NCBI RefSeq assembly: GCF_001273835.1
Contig: NZ_JHEI01000136.1
Span: 62,001 to 126,000, forward strand
DNA: 64,000 nucleotides
Direction: 5' to 3'
Origin: Leucobacter celer subsp. astrifaciens
GTDB taxonomy: Bacteria > Actinomycetota > Actinomycetes > Actinomycetales > Microbacteriaceae
Part shown: positions 27,778 to 36,817 of the stretch, piece after piece
Layout of the letters: each line of letters starts with the position of its first letter
Numbering within the stretch: position 1 is the first letter of the stretch
Position numbers and translations under genes: made by a program
The notes under the pieces: model-generated
Database searches by the model: none
What the model was told of the DNA's origin: nothing
What the model saw: the letters and a program-made list of their open reading frames with translations, nothing else

Positions 27778-27783
27778 AGCCTA
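27778..27783 (-). promoter_or_regulatory. Leaderless -10 (TAGGCT) for the proline-rich protein
   Basis: On the minus strand TAGGCT is 7 bases before the ATG at 27770. The spacer GGAGGGT also looks like a ribosome site, so a start further upstream is possible. Confidence 0.5.
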
Positions 27784-27834
27784 TGCGCTCGGGTCCGCGG
27801 TGTCGGGTCGGCGGCGCACGGGGCGGGAACGCCG

Positions 27835-27840
27835 TAGGCT
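27835..27840 (+). promoter_or_regulatory. Leaderless -10 (TAGGCT) for rpe
   Basis: TAGGCT lies 6 bases before the rpe GTG. The same hexamer serves the divergent gene on the other strand 52 bases away. Confidence 0.6.
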
Positions 27841-27846
27841 TGAGAG

Positions 27847-28509
27847 GTGACCGCGCAGCGCATCAACCCGAGCATCCTGTCCGCCGACTTCGTGAACCTG
27901 CAGGCCGAACTCGAAGCCATCGCCACGGCCGATCTCGTGCACGTGGACGTCATGGACAACCACTTCGTGCCGAACCTCACCATGGGGCCGCCGATCGTCG
28001 AACGTATCCAGGCGGTCTCGCCGGTGCCGCTCGATGTGCACCTCATGATCTCCGATGCCGACCGCTGGGCCCCCGGCTACGCCGAGCTGGGCGCCTACTC
28101 GGTGACCTTCCACGCCGAGGCCGCGGCTGATCCGGTGGCGCTCGCGCGCCGTCTGCGGGAGATCGGGGCCCGCGCGGGCATCGCGCTCAAGCCCGGCACC
28201 GACCCCGAACCGTATCTCGAGCTGCTCCCGGAGTTCGATCAGGTGCTCGTGATGACGGTGGAGCCGGGGTTCGGCGGCCAGTCCTTCATGGCCGACATGA
28301 TGCCCAAGCTGCGCCGTTTCGCGGAGGCGAAGGCTCGGCTGGGGCTCGATCTCTGGCTGCAGGTCGACGGGGGGATCTCGAAGGACACGATCGGGATCGC
28401 CGCCGAAGCCGGGGCCGACACCTTCGTCGCGGGATCCGCGGTCTACGGGGGCGTGCCCGAGGACCGCATCGCGGAGCTCCGGATCGCCGCCGCCGCGCAC
28501 CGGCACTGA
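27847..28509 (+). CDS. rpe: Ribulose-phosphate 3-epimerase
   Basis: Rpe interconverts ribulose-5-phosphate and xylulose-5-phosphate in the pentose phosphate pathway. The 220-residue TIM barrel has [10 protein letters not shown] at the start and [17 protein letters not shown] near residue 35 with the catalytic Asp and metal His. The LDVHLMI strand, [10 protein letters not shown] near 138 and the VDGGISKDT phosphate site follow. GTG start. It precedes hisE by 30 bases; ribulose-phosphate metabolism feeds PRPP, the histidine precursor, but the link may be chance. Confidence 0.96.
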   Translation: MTAQRINPSILSADFVNLQAELEAIATADLVHVDVMDNHFVPNLTMGPPIVERIQAVSPVPLDVHLMISDADRWAPGYAELGAYSVTFHAEAAADPVALARRLREIGARAGIALKPGTDPEPYLELLPEFDQVLVMTVEPGFGGQSFMADMMPKLRRFAEAKARLGLDLWLQVDGGISKDTIGIAAEAGADTFVAGSAVYGGVPEDRIAELRIAAAAHRH

Positions 28510-28527
28510 AGCTGCCCGAGAACGCGG

Positions 28528-28533
28528 TAGTGT
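28528..28533 (+). promoter_or_regulatory. Leaderless -10 (TAGTGT) for hisE
   Basis: TAGTGT lies 6 bases before the hisE GTG, so the his genes here have a promoter separate from rpe. Confidence 0.6.
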
Positions 28534-28539
28534 AGTCAC

Positions 28540-28803
28540 GTGAAATCGTTCGATGAGCTGTTCGCCGAGCTCAGTGAGAAGGCCGCCTCGCGCCCCGAGG
28601 GCAGCGACACCGTCGCGCGCCTCGACGCCGGCGTGCACACGATCGGCAAGAAGATCGTCGAGGAGGCCGCCGAGGTGTGGATGGCCGCCGAGCACGAGAG
28701 CGACGAGGCATGCGCGGAGGAGATCAGCCAGCTGCTCTACCACCTGCAGGTGCTCATGCTCGCGAAGGGGCTGACGCTCCAGGACGTCTACGCGCATCTC
28801 TAG
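28540..28803 (+). CDS. hisE: Phosphoribosyl-ATP pyrophosphatase
   Basis: HisE removes pyrophosphate from PR-ATP in the second step of histidine synthesis. The 87-residue all-alpha protein has the MazG-like metal site [17 protein letters not shown] and [20 protein letters not shown]. It is the separate HisE form, with hisI as its own gene at 30.6 kb. GTG start. hisG follows after 108 bases. Confidence 0.96.
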   Translation: MKSFDELFAELSEKAASRPEGSDTVARLDAGVHTIGKKIVEEAAEVWMAAEHESDEACAEEISQLLYHLQVLMLAKGLTLQDVYAHL

Positions 28804-28911
28804 CGTCGGTCGGTGGGTCGTTCCGGATCCCCACTCGCCGACGCTTCTTCGCTGACCTCATCACCCTGGCCGGCGCACCGTCGGCCGACACGGAAGGATT
28901 CCACCACCATC

Positions 28912-29754
28912 ATGCTGCGCATCGCCGTTCCCAATAAGGGATCGCTCTCCGAGATCGCCGCCGAGATGCTCGCGGAGGCGGGCTACTCGGGACGCCGGGA
29001 CAGCCGCAAGCTCGTGCACACCGACACCCGCAACGGCGTCGAGTTCTTCTACCTGCGCCCGCGCGACATCGCGACCTACGTCGGATCGGGCGCGCTCGAC
29101 GTCGGCATCACCGGCCGGGATCTGCTGCTGGACTCGGGATCCGGCGCCGTGGAGATCGCCGCGCTCGACTTCGCCGACTCGACCTTCCGCTTCGCGGCCC
29201 CCGCCGGCGGGGACATCTCCGACATCGCCCACCTCGCCGGCAAGCGCGTCGCGACCAGCTATCCGAAGCTCGTCGACGACTTCCTGCGGGCGCGCGGCGT
29301 GGAGGCGATGCTCGTCAAGCTCGACGGCGCCGTGGAGTCGGCGGTGCAGCTCGGCGTGGCCGATGCGGTGGCCGACGTCGTGTCGACCGGTGCGACCCTG
29401 CGCGCTGCGGGCCTCGACATCTTCGGCCCCGTGATCCTCGAGTCCACGGCCCTGCTCATCGGCGGGCCGACCGCGCACCCCGACAGCGAGCGGCTGCTCC
29501 GCCGGCTCAGGGGCGTGCTCGTGGCGCGCAAGTACGCGATCCTGGAGTACGACCTGCCGGTCGCTCGGATCGAGGCTGCGACCGCCATCGCGAGCGGCAT
29601 CGAGTCGCCGACGGTCTCCCCGCTGAAGGAGGAGGGCTGGGTCGCGGTGCGCGTCATGGTGCTGCGCGACGACGCGAACGATGTGATGGACCGGCTGTAC
29701 GAGGTCGGCGCGAAGGGCATCTTCGTGACGCAGGTGCACGCGGCCCGTTTCTGA
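28912..29754 (+). CDS. hisG: ATP phosphoribosyltransferase, long form
   Basis: HisG joins ATP and PRPP in the committed step of histidine synthesis. At 280 residues it is the long, homohexameric form with a C-terminal ACT-like regulatory domain (about 210-280) that gives feedback inhibition by histidine. [12 protein letters not shown] begins the catalytic domain, and the PRPP loop region [18 protein letters not shown] lies near 155. The ATG at 28912 has GGAAGGA 13 bases upstream, rather far, but the N-terminus matches the family exactly. Confidence 0.96.
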   Translation: MLRIAVPNKGSLSEIAAEMLAEAGYSGRRDSRKLVHTDTRNGVEFFYLRPRDIATYVGSGALDVGITGRDLLLDSGSGAVEIAALDFADSTFRFAAPAGGDISDIAHLAGKRVATSYPKLVDDFLRARGVEAMLVKLDGAVESAVQLGVADAVADVVSTGATLRAAGLDIFGPVILESTALLIGGPTAHPDSERLLRRLRGVLVARKYAILEYDLPVARIEAATAIASGIESPTVSPLKEEGWVAVRVMVLRDDANDVMDRLYEVGAKGIFVTQVHAARF

Positions 29755-29768
29755 CAGGAGTATCGACG

Positions 29769-30545
29769 ATGGCAATCGCTACACGTGTGATCCCGTGCCT
29801 CGACGTCGCCGCGGGGCGCGTGGTGAAGGGTGTCAACTTCCTCAACCTGCGCGACGCGGGGGACCCCGTGGAGCTCGCAGCGCGCTACGCCGAGCAGGGC
29901 GCCGACGAGCTGACCTTCCTCGACGTGACCGCGACGGTCGACGACCGGTCGACGACGTACGAGGTGGTGCAGCGCACCGCCGAGCAGGTGTTCATCCCGC
30001 TCACCGTGGGCGGCGGCGTGCGCGGTGCCGAGGATGTGGCCCGGCTGCTGGGCGTGGGCGCCGACAAGGTGGGCATCAACAGCGGCGCGATCGCGCGCCC
30101 CGAGGTGATCGGCGAGATCGCCGACCGCTTCGGCTCGCAGGTGCTGGTGCTCTCGCTCGACGTGAAGCGCTCGCCGCGCACGCCCTCGGGCTTCGTGGTG
30201 ACCACGCACGGCGGCAAGCGGGAGACGGACCTCGACGCGCTCGAGTGGTGCCGCGAGGCCGTCGAGCGGGGGGCCGGCGAGCTGCTGGTCAACTCGATGG
30301 ACGCCGACGGCACGCTCGCGGGCTTCGATCTCGAACTCACCCGTGCCGTGCGCGAGCTCGCCGACGTGCCGGTCATCGCCTCGGGCGGCGCGGGCAGGCT
30401 CGAGCACTTCGCGCCGGCCGTCGAGGCGGGCGCCGACGCGGTGCTCGCGGCGTCGGTCTTCCACGACGGCACGTTCACCGTCGGCCAGGTGAAGCGCGCG
30501 CTCGTCGAGGCCGGCCACACCGTGCGCCTGACACCCGCCGGTTGA
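29769..30545 (+). CDS. hisF: Imidazole glycerol phosphate synthase cyclase subunit
   Basis: HisF takes ammonia from HisH and forms imidazole glycerol phosphate and AICAR. The 258-residue half-barrel-duplicated TIM barrel has the catalytic aspartates in [15 protein letters not shown] (near residue 11) and [11 protein letters not shown] (near 130). VGGGVR and [11 protein letters not shown] bind phosphate. ATG with CAGGAG 8 bases upstream, 14 bases after hisG. The partner hisH, with hisA, is not in this window. Confidence 0.96.
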   Translation: MAIATRVIPCLDVAAGRVVKGVNFLNLRDAGDPVELAARYAEQGADELTFLDVTATVDDRSTTYEVVQRTAEQVFIPLTVGGGVRGAEDVARLLGVGADKVGINSGAIARPEVIGEIADRFGSQVLVLSLDVKRSPRTPSGFVVTTHGGKRETDLDALEWCREAVERGAGELLVNSMDADGTLAGFDLELTRAVRELADVPVIASGGAGRLEHFAPAVEAGADAVLAASVFHDGTFTVGQVKRALVEAGHTVRLTPAG

Positions 30546-30604
30546 GCGAACCTGCGAGTCGAAACCGAGTGAGCCGAAACCATCACGAAAGCGACCGAGA
30601 CGCC

Positions 30605-30970
30605 ATGACGAACATCGATCCGGTGCCCGACGGCCTGGTCTTCAACGCCGAGGGGCTGCTGCCCGCCATCATCCAGGACGACGAGTCGGGCGATGTGCTG
30701 ATGCTCGCCTGGATGGATCACGAGGCGATCCGGCGCACGCTCACCTCGGGCCGTGTGACCTTCTGGTCGCGCTCGCGGCGGGAGTACTGGCGCAAGGGCG
30801 ACACCTCCGGGCACCGGCAGTACGTGCGCTCGGTCGCGCTGGACTGCGACGGTGACACCCTGCTCGTGCGGGTGATCCAGCTCGGCGCCGCGTGCCACAC
30901 GGGCACCCGCACCTGCTTCACCGATCGCGAGATCGCGGCGCTCGTGGGGGATCCGGAGGCCTCGGACTGA
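30605..30970 (+). CDS. hisI: Phosphoribosyl-AMP cyclohydrolase
   Basis: HisI opens the adenine ring of PR-AMP, the third step of histidine synthesis. The 121-residue protein has [47 protein letters not shown] and the zinc-binding CHTGTRTCF motif near residue 99. It ends the his gene group; the 52-base palindrome 24 bases after its stop may stop transcription. The 59 bases between hisF and hisI hold no other gene. Confidence 0.96.
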   Translation: MTNIDPVPDGLVFNAEGLLPAIIQDDESGDVLMLAWMDHEAIRRTLTSGRVTFWSRSRREYWRKGDTSGHRQYVRSVALDCDGDTLLVRVIQLGAACHTGTRTCFTDREIAALVGDPEASD

Positions 30971-30994
30971 CGCGCGCCTGACCGGCCGAACCGG

Positions 30995-31046
30995 GTTGGC
31001 GCTCCGCGACGGTATGGCCGCTTGTGTACCAGCGCGGAGCGCCAAC
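30995..31046. repeat. Palindromic element, copy 1 (upstream of the DUF559 gene)
   Basis: Arms GTTGGCGCTCCGCG (30995-31008) and CGCGGAGCGCCAAC (31033-31046) match perfectly over 14 bases. Inside, GGTA (31011-31014) and TACC (31027-31030) extend the stem after a 2-by-2 internal loop. The left arm is repeated exactly at 32181-32194. It could also serve as the his terminator. Confidence 0.85.
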
Positions 31047-31172
31047 TTGAGGCTGGAACACTCTGGACGCGGTTTCGTCCACAGGGCGTGAGTCTGCCTC
31101 GGACACGCTCAGTCATCCACAATCTGGGATGCGCGAGGGCCGCGGGGCGGCGGGGTAGCACATTCTGGGTGC

Positions 31173-32201
31173 ATGACCCGCTCGCCCGCTCCGCTTCCCG
31201 AAGAACTCGGCGAGGTGTTCACGCTGGCCGAGGCCCGTCGCGCGGGGGTGGCCGATCATCGACTGCGCGGGTCTGATCTGGAGTCCCCGTTCCGCCTCGT
31301 CTATCGCAGGGTACCGACTGCGCCGGGCCCGCAGATGCAGCAGTCGGCGCACGCGCTGCTCGAGTGGAAGTCTCGCCACCTCCAGTTGGCGCAGGCATTT
31401 ACGAAGGTCATGGATCCCGACTCCTTCTTCTGCGGGCGTACGGCTGCGCTCCTCTGGGGGTTGCCGGTTCCGCGGCGCTCCGGCGATGCGCTTGAGGTCG
31501 GCCGGCTGGCGCCGCTGAGGGCGACGAGGCGAGGGGCGGTGAGAGGCATCCAGGTGAGACCGGGGCTGGTCGAAGTGCGCCGTCACCGGGGGCTGATCCT
31601 CACTTCCCCCGCGACGACCTGGGCGATGCTGGCTGCGCAACTCTCCGTCGAAGAACTCATCGTCGTCGGCGACACAATCGTCTTCAAGCCGCGCTATCCG
31701 GGCACGCAACGCCTGAAACGTGCGCCTCTCGGCACCCTCGACGAGTTGAGAGAGACGATGGAGAACGGACGGCGCAGAGGGATACTGCGTCTGCGGGAGG
31801 CGTTCCCCCAGATCAGGGAAGCGAGCGCCTCGCCACCGGAAACGCATATGCGGCTCAGGCTGATCGATGCGGGGCTACCGGAACCCGAACTCGATTGTGA
31901 TGTTCGGGATCGAGAAGGTCGGCTGCTGGGCTGCAGTGAAGCCGCCTACCCGGAGTATCGCCTTGCGTTCGAGTATGAGAGCGAGCATCACCGAGTGGAC
32001 CGCGCCCAGTGGAATCGGGATATCGAGAAGTATCACGATTACGCGGAGGCGGGATGGTCGGTGATTCGCAGCACGGCGGATCTGCTGTACCGCAGGACGG
32101 GCGAGTTCCAGCGGTTAGCTCGGGAGGGGTTGTTGCGAGCGGGCTGGGATCCTCGACGCTCGTGCGAGGTGCTTGTGCAAGTTGGCGCTCCGCGACAGTA
32201 A
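31173..32201 (+). CDS. DUF559/Vsr-like endonuclease-fold protein with AbiEi-like N-terminus
   Basis: The 342-residue protein resembles a large actinobacterial family of unknown role. The N-terminal part (about 12-45) looks like the winged-helix start of AbiEi-type antitoxins (VFTLAEARRAGVADHRL). The C-terminal part (about 222-300) has the DUF559 PD-(D/E)xK fold: PPETHMRLRLIDAGLPEPELD, then AFEYESEHHRVDRAQWNRDI and AEAGWSVIRST. The usual RPD...EYDGEHH residues are altered here to CSE (254-256) and EYESEHH (267-273), so nuclease activity is doubtful. Its last six codons are made by palindrome copy 2. Confidence 0.82.
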   Translation: MTRSPAPLPEELGEVFTLAEARRAGVADHRLRGSDLESPFRLVYRRVPTAPGPQMQQSAHALLEWKSRHLQLAQAFTKVMDPDSFFCGRTAALLWGLPVPRRSGDALEVGRLAPLRATRRGAVRGIQVRPGLVEVRRHRGLILTSPATTWAMLAAQLSVEELIVVGDTIVFKPRYPGTQRLKRAPLGTLDELRETMENGRRRGILRLREAFPQIREASASPPETHMRLRLIDAGLPEPELDCDVRDREGRLLGCSEAAYPEYRLAFEYESEHHRVDRAQWNRDIEKYHDYAEAGWSVIRSTADLLYRRTGEFQRLAREGLLRAGWDPRRSCEVLVQVGAPRQ

Positions 32202-32231
32202 GGTCGCCCGTTCCGGACGCAGAGCGCCAAC
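32181..32231. repeat. Palindromic element, copy 2 (3' end of the DUF559 gene)
   Basis: The left arm GTTGGCGCTCCGCG (32181-32194) is identical to copy 1 and encodes the last residues VGAPRQ. The right arm CGCAGAGCGCCAAC (32218-32231) pairs with one mismatch. The loop differs from copy 1. The right arm ends 22 bases before the trpE -10, so it abuts the -35 position. Confidence 0.85.
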
Positions 32232-32253
32232 TCAACTCAGGGAGTGGGCGCGG

Positions 32254-32259
32254 TAGGCT
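32254..32259 (+). promoter_or_regulatory. Leaderless -10 (TAGGCT) for trpE
   Basis: TAGGCT lies 6 bases before the trpE GTG. A leaderless transcript leaves no room for a leader peptide, so trpE is not attenuated from this promoter, unlike the solo trpB. Confidence 0.6.
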
Positions 32260-32265
32260 GATCTG

Positions 32266-33891
32266 GTGACACTGACGACCTCGCGCGCCGCCTTCGACGC
32301 CGCGCGCGCCTCCCACGCCGTGATCCCCGTCTGCCGCGAGATCTTCGCCGACGCCGACACTCCCGTCGGCATCTACCGCAAGGTCGCGGCCTCGCGCCCG
32401 GGCACCTTCCTGCTCGAGTCGGCGGAGCAGGGCGGCGTCTGGACCCGCTTCAGCTTCGTCGGCGCCGGCAGCTTCGGTGTGCTGGGGGAGCGCGGCGGTC
32501 GCGCGCACTGGAAGCCGGGCACTTCGGGTACCGCGGTCGACGAGGAGCGCCTGCTGCCGGGCGGGGTCTCCGCGCTGCAGCCCGTCGAGGCGCTGCGGTC
32601 GGTCTACGAGCGCTGGCGAGCCCCCCAGGTCGAGGGGCTGCCCCCGCTCGCGAGCGGATTCGTCGGCTATCTCGGCTGGGAGACGGTGCGGCAGTTCGAG
32701 CGGCTCGAGAACGGCCCGTCCGAGGGGCCCGGCCTGCCCACGCAGGGGCTCAGCTTCGTCTCCGAGCTCGTGGTGATCGACCACCGGGAGGGCAGCGTGG
32801 TGCTGCTCGCCAACGTGCTGAACGACGGTGTGTTCGACGGGGCAAGCTCATCCGGCGACGGTGGCGCCGACGCCGACGCGCAGTGGGCCGATGCGCAGAC
32901 GCGCCTCGACGCGCTGCAGGCCGCTCTGGCGGCCCCGGCGACTTCGCCGCTCGGCGCGCTGGATCGCGACGCGCTGCCGGATCCCGAGCGCCTCACGAGC
33001 ACCCCGGAGTTCATGGCCGCCGTCGATCGCGCCAAGCGCTACATCGTCGACGGCGACATCTTCCAGGTCGTGCCGTCGCAGCGCTTCGACCAGGAGTGCG
33101 CGGCCGACCCCCTCGACGTCTACCGCGTGCTGCGCCACCTCAATCCCAGCCCGTACCTCTACCTGCTGCAGCTCGAGGACCACGACGGCGCGCCCTTCGC
33201 CGTGGTGGGGTCGAGTCCCGAGGCGCTCGTCACCGTGCAGGAGAGCGGACACGTGATGACGCACCCGATCGCGGGATCCCGCCCCCGGGGCGCGACCACG
33301 GAGGAGGACCAGCAGCACGAGCGCGACCTGCTCGCCGACGAGAAGGAACGGGCCGAGCACCTCATGCTCGTCGACCTCGCGCGCAACGACCTGCTGCGCG
33401 TGTGCGAGCCGGCGTCGGTCGAGGTGACGGAGTTCATGCGCATCGAGCGCTTCAGCCACATCATGCACATCGTCTCCACGGTGGAGGGGCGCACGCGCGC
33501 CGGTCAGAATCCCATCGACGTGTTCCGGGCCACCTTCCCCGCGGGCACCCTCTCGGGTGCGCCGAAACCGCGCGCGCTCGAGATCATCGACGAGCTCGAG
33601 CCGGTGCAGCGCGGAGTCTACGGCGGTGTGGTGGGGTACTTCGGCCTCGGCGGGGCGGCGGATCTCGCGATCGCGATCCGCACGGCCACCATCAAGGACG
33701 GGATCGCGATGGTGCAGGCGGGCGCGGGGATCGTGGCCGATTCGGTGCCGGAGATGGAGGACGCCGAGTGCCGCAGCAAAGCCGCGGCGCCGCTGCGCGC
33801 GATCGCGATCGCGAACACGCTGCACGGGCTCGGTTCGGCCGGCTCATCGGTCGGCGCCCCCGTCTCGAACGGTGCCGATGATGCGCGCTAA
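32266..33891 (+). CDS. trpE: Anthranilate synthase component I
   Basis: TrpE forms anthranilate from chorismate with ammonia from TrpG. The 541-residue protein has the chorismate-binding domain in the C-terminal two thirds: FQVVPSQRF, GSSPEALV, PIAGSRPRG, LVDLARNDLLRVCEP and GTLSGAPKPRA. An N-terminal feedback domain carries the LLES motif near 47. An Asp/Ala-rich insert covers about 188-235. trpG, trpD and trpF are not in the window. GTG start. It overlaps the next gene by up to 14 bases. Confidence 0.96.
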   Translation: MTLTTSRAAFDAARASHAVIPVCREIFADADTPVGIYRKVAASRPGTFLLESAEQGGVWTRFSFVGAGSFGVLGERGGRAHWKPGTSGTAVDEERLLPGGVSALQPVEALRSVYERWRAPQVEGLPPLASGFVGYLGWETVRQFERLENGPSEGPGLPTQGLSFVSELVVIDHREGSVVLLANVLNDGVFDGASSSGDGGADADAQWADAQTRLDALQAALAAPATSPLGALDRDALPDPERLTSTPEFMAAVDRAKRYIVDGDIFQVVPSQRFDQECAADPLDVYRVLRHLNPSPYLYLLQLEDHDGAPFAVVGSSPEALVTVQESGHVMTHPIAGSRPRGATTEEDQQHERDLLADEKERAEHLMLVDLARNDLLRVCEPASVEVTEFMRIERFSHIMHIVSTVEGRTRAGQNPIDVFRATFPAGTLSGAPKPRALEIIDELEPVQRGVYGGVVGYFGLGGAADLAIAIRTATIKDGIAMVQAGAGIVADSVPEMEDAECRSKAAAPLRAIAIANTLHGLGSAGSSVGAPVSNGADDAR

Positions 33892-34462
33892 GCTCGCGGT
33901 TCTCAGCGGCGTCGCGCTCTCGGGAGCCGCGGCGCTGATCGCCGGGTCGCAGACCTGGGTCTCCTTCATGCTCGACGGGACTCACACCGTCGAGACCGTC
34001 ACCGGGAACGCGGCGAACGCCGCGCTCGCGCCGGTGTCCGTGGCGCTCATCGCCGCCGCGCTGGCGCTCACGATCGCGGGCCGGGTGTTCCGGCGCGTGC
34101 TGGGAGCGCTCGTCGCGCTGCTCGGCGCGGGGCTGGTCGCGCTGGCGGGCGGCGTGCTCGCTGATCCGCTCGGGGCGGCGGGGGGCCGGATCACGGAGCT
34201 CACCGGCATCGCTGGCGGCGCCGCCGGTTCGGCGGTGCTGTGGAGCGATACCTCCGTCTGGGGATGGGTGAGCGTGCTCGCAGGCGTGCTCGCGGTCGTG
34301 CTGGGTGCGATCGTGCTGCTCTTCAGCGGCCGCTGGGGCTCGGCCGGTCGCAAATACGACTCCGCGCCGACGGCGGCAGGGGCGGCGGGCGGCGCGCCGG
34401 ATCGCATCTCGGATTGGGACTCTCTGAGCGATGGGACCGACCCCAGCGACGATTTCCGGTAG
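33878..34462 (+). CDS. Trp operon-associated membrane protein (Trp_oprn_chp type)
   Basis: The protein has 194 residues (193 if the second ATG at 33881 is used) with four hydrophobic segments (about 7-27, 48-67, 72-95, 120-148) and an acidic tail. The opening LAVLSGVALSGAAALIAGSQTWVSF, followed by a short outer loop, matches the uncharacterised membrane protein found next to trpE in actinobacterial trp operons. A role in tryptophan or precursor transport has been guessed but not shown. It overlaps trpE, implying coupled translation. Confidence 0.86.
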   Translation: MMRAKLAVLSGVALSGAAALIAGSQTWVSFMLDGTHTVETVTGNAANAALAPVSVALIAAALALTIAGRVFRRVLGALVALLGAGLVALAGGVLADPLGAAGGRITELTGIAGGAAGSAVLWSDTSVWGWVSVLAGVLAVVLGAIVLLFSGRWGSAGRKYDSAPTAAGAAGGAPDRISDWDSLSDGTDPSDDFR

Positions 34463-34465
34463 GCT
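34460..34465 (+). promoter_or_regulatory. -10 element (TAGGCT) built on a stop codon
   Basis: TAGGCT begins with the TAG stop of the preceding gene and lies 31 bases before the next ATG. It may give trpC, trpB and trpA an internal promoter. Confidence 0.45.
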
Positions 34466-34496
34466 TGAGGCGTTCAAATCTGTTCAGAGGAGATTC

Positions 34497-34730
34497 ATGA
34501 GTACCCAGCACGGAGACCCCGGTCACGGTGATTCGCCCGCCGCATGGACGGCGGTCGTGGTGATGCTGCTCGGCATCGCAGCCGGCACCGTCTTCTTCTT
34601 CCTGCACAATGCGACGATGGTGTGGGTGTGCGCCGGCGTGGTCGCGGTCGGTGCCCTGCTGGGGTGGATCCTCGCGAAGGCCGGCTTCGGCGTGAACGGC
34701 CCGAAGTTCAGCCCCAAGTCGCACGACTGA
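34497..34730 (+). CDS. Small two-helix membrane protein (HGxxPAAWT type)
   Basis: A 77-residue protein with an N-terminal His/Gly/Asp-rich stretch, the motif HGDSPAAWTAV, and two membrane helices (about 17-36 and 39-61). Proteins with this HGxSPAAW motif occur in actinobacterial trp operons between the larger membrane protein and trpC. Their function is unknown. ATG with CAGAGGAG 5 bases upstream; trpC follows after 1 base. Confidence 0.82.
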   Translation: MSTQHGDPGHGDSPAAWTAVVVMLLGIAAGTVFFFLHNATMVWVCAGVVAVGALLGWILAKAGFGVNGPKFSPKSHD

Positions 34731-34731
34731 C

Positions 34732-35502
34732 GTGCTCGAACAACTGCTGGCGGGTTCCCTCGAAGACGCGAGGGCTCGTCGAGAGCTTCGTCCGTACGCG
34801 CAGCTCGAGGCCGAGGCGCTGCAGCGGCCCGCCGCTCTCGACGCGCTCGAGGCGCTGGCGCCCGCCGATCACATGAAGGTGATCGCCGAGGTGAAGCGCG
34901 CGAGCCCGTCGCGCGGCGACCTCGCCGACATCCCCGAGCCGCACGCGCTGGCGGCCCAGTACGAAGCCGGCGGTGCGAGCGCGGTGAGCGTCCTCACCGA
35001 GGCGCGCAAGTTCAAGGGATCCCTCGCCGACCTCGAAGCGGTGCGCAAGGCCGTGAGCATCCCGGTGCTGCGCAAGGACTTCATCGGCGACGAGTACCAG
35101 GTGCTCGAGGCGCGGGCCGCGGGCGCCGATCTGGTGCTGCTGATCGTCGCGGCGCTGCCGCAGGACCGGCTCGAGCTCCTGCACGGGATGATCCGCGAAC
35201 TGGGCATGACGCCGCTCGTCGAGGCCCACTCGGCTGACGAGGTGGCGCGCGCCGTCGACCTCGGCGCCCAGCTGATCGGCGTCAACGCGCGCGATCTGCG
35301 CACCTTCGAACTCGACCGTGACCTGTTCGGCCGCGTCGCCGACCAGATTCCGGCCGGTGTGATCCGGGTCGCCGAATCCGCCGTGCTCGACGTCTCCGAC
35401 GTGCAGCACTACCGCGAGGCCGGGGCCGACGTCGTTCTCGTGGGCGAGGCGCTCGTGACCAACGACCCCATCGCGACGCTCGCCTCCTACCTGAGCGTCT
35501 GA
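34732..35502 (+). CDS. trpC: Indole-3-glycerol phosphate synthase
   Basis: TrpC closes the indole ring. The 256-residue TIM barrel has VIAEVKRASPSRGDL with the catalytic Glu and Lys near 50-60 and VLRKDFIGDEYQV with catalytic Lys near 110. GVNARDLRTFELD near 180 and VAESAV near 210 follow. It is the single-function form, not fused to TrpF. The GTG start is 1 base after the preceding stop, so translation is coupled. Confidence 0.96.
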   Translation: MLEQLLAGSLEDARARRELRPYAQLEAEALQRPAALDALEALAPADHMKVIAEVKRASPSRGDLADIPEPHALAAQYEAGGASAVSVLTEARKFKGSLADLEAVRKAVSIPVLRKDFIGDEYQVLEARAAGADLVLLIVAALPQDRLELLHGMIRELGMTPLVEAHSADEVARAVDLGAQLIGVNARDLRTFELDRDLFGRVADQIPAGVIRVAESAVLDVSDVQHYREAGADVVLVGEALVTNDPIATLASYLSV

Positions 35503-35593
35503 GACGATCCGATGCTCACCAGGATCCGGGACCGAGCGCCCGACCCCGTGAGCCGCTCGACCCGGTCGAGCACCTGAACCACGATAGGCAGAG

Positions 35594-36817
35594 ATGACAG
35601 ACTCGCTCCGCGACCAGCACGGCCCCTTCTTCGGCGACTACGGCGGCAGGTACATGCCCGAGTCGCTCATCGCGGCGATCGACGAGCTGACCGTCGCGTA
35701 CGAGGAGGCTCAGGCCGATCCCGCGTTCCGCGCCGAACTCGCCGAGCTGCTGAGCTCCTACGCGGGGCGGCCGTCGCCGATCACCGAGGTGCCGCGCTTC
35801 GCCGAGCACGCGGGCGGGGCGAGGATCTTCCTGAAGCGCGAGGATCTCAACCACACCGGCTCGCACAAGATCAACAATGTGCTCGGACAGGCCCTGCTCA
35901 CCCGGCGCCTCGGCAAGCGCCGCGTGATCGCAGAGACCGGTGCCGGCCAGCACGGCGTGGCCACCGCCACGGCCGCTGCGCTCTTCGGGCTCGAGTGCAC
36001 CATCTACATGGGCGAGGTCGACACCGAGCGTCAGGCGCTCAACGTGGCCCGCATGCGCCTGCTGGGGGCGGAGGTGGTGCCGGTGACGGCCGGATCCCGC
36101 ACGCTGAAGGACGCGATCAACGAGGCCTATCGCGACTGGGTGGCCAGCGTCGAGCACACCAACTACATCTTCGGCACGGCCGCCGGGCCGCACCCGTTCC
36201 CCGCCATGGTGCGCGATTTCCAGAAGATCATCTCCGAGGAGGCGCGGGCCCAGCTGCTCGAGAAGACGGGGCGCCTGCCCGATGCCGTCGTAGCCTGCGT
36301 GGGCGGCGGCTCCAACGCGATCGGCATGTTCGACGCCTTCCTCGACGACGCCGATGTGCGCCTCTACGGGGTGGAGGCCGCCGGAGACGGCGTCGACACC
36401 GAGCGTCAGGCCGCGTCGATCGAGCGCGGCCGTCCCGGCATCCTGCACGGTTCCAAGACCTATGTGCTGCAGGACGAGGACGGTCAGACCATCGAATCCC
36501 ACTCCATCTCCGCGGGGCTGGACTATCCGGGCGTCGGCCCCGAGCACGCCTGGCTCGCCGACATCGGGCGTGCCGAGTACATTCCGGCGACGGACGACGA
36601 GGCGATGCAGGCGCTGCGTCTGCTCAGCCGCACCGAGGGCATCATCCCCGCGATCGAGTCTGCGCACGCGCTGGCCGGTGCGATCCGGATCGGGAGCGAG
36701 CTCGGCCCCGACGGCATCATCGCCGTCAGCCTCTCCGGCCGCGGCGACAAGGATATGGCGACCGCGGGTCGGTACTTCGGACTGATCGACGGCGAGGAAG
36801 CGGGGCTCGGGGAATGA
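35594..36817 (+). CDS. trpB: Tryptophan synthase beta chain (operon copy)
   Basis: The 407-residue protein has the PLP lysine in HTGSHKINN (Lys92), Glu114 in ETGAGQHG, the [16 protein letters not shown] segment of the TrpA-communication domain and the [10 protein letters not shown] phosphate loop. This is the copy that pairs with TrpA, whose start overlaps its stop by 4 bases (ATGA). The 91-base gap from trpC contains GATAGGCA just before the ATG, possibly a weak internal promoter. A divergent second trpB lies at 20.9-22.1 kb. Confidence 0.97.
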   Translation: MTDSLRDQHGPFFGDYGGRYMPESLIAAIDELTVAYEEAQADPAFRAELAELLSSYAGRPSPITEVPRFAEHAGGARIFLKREDLNHTGSHKINNVLGQALLTRRLGKRRVIAETGAGQHGVATATAAALFGLECTIYMGEVDTERQALNVARMRLLGAEVVPVTAGSRTLKDAINEAYRDWVASVEHTNYIFGTAAGPHPFPAMVRDFQKIISEEARAQLLEKTGRLPDAVVACVGGGSNAIGMFDAFLDDADVRLYGVEAAGDGVDTERQAASIERGRPGILHGSKTYVLQDEDGQTIESHSISAGLDYPGVGPEHAWLADIGRAEYIPATDDEAMQALRLLSRTEGIIPAIESAHALAGAIRIGSELGPDGIIAVSLSGRGDKDMATAGRYFGLIDGEEAGLGE

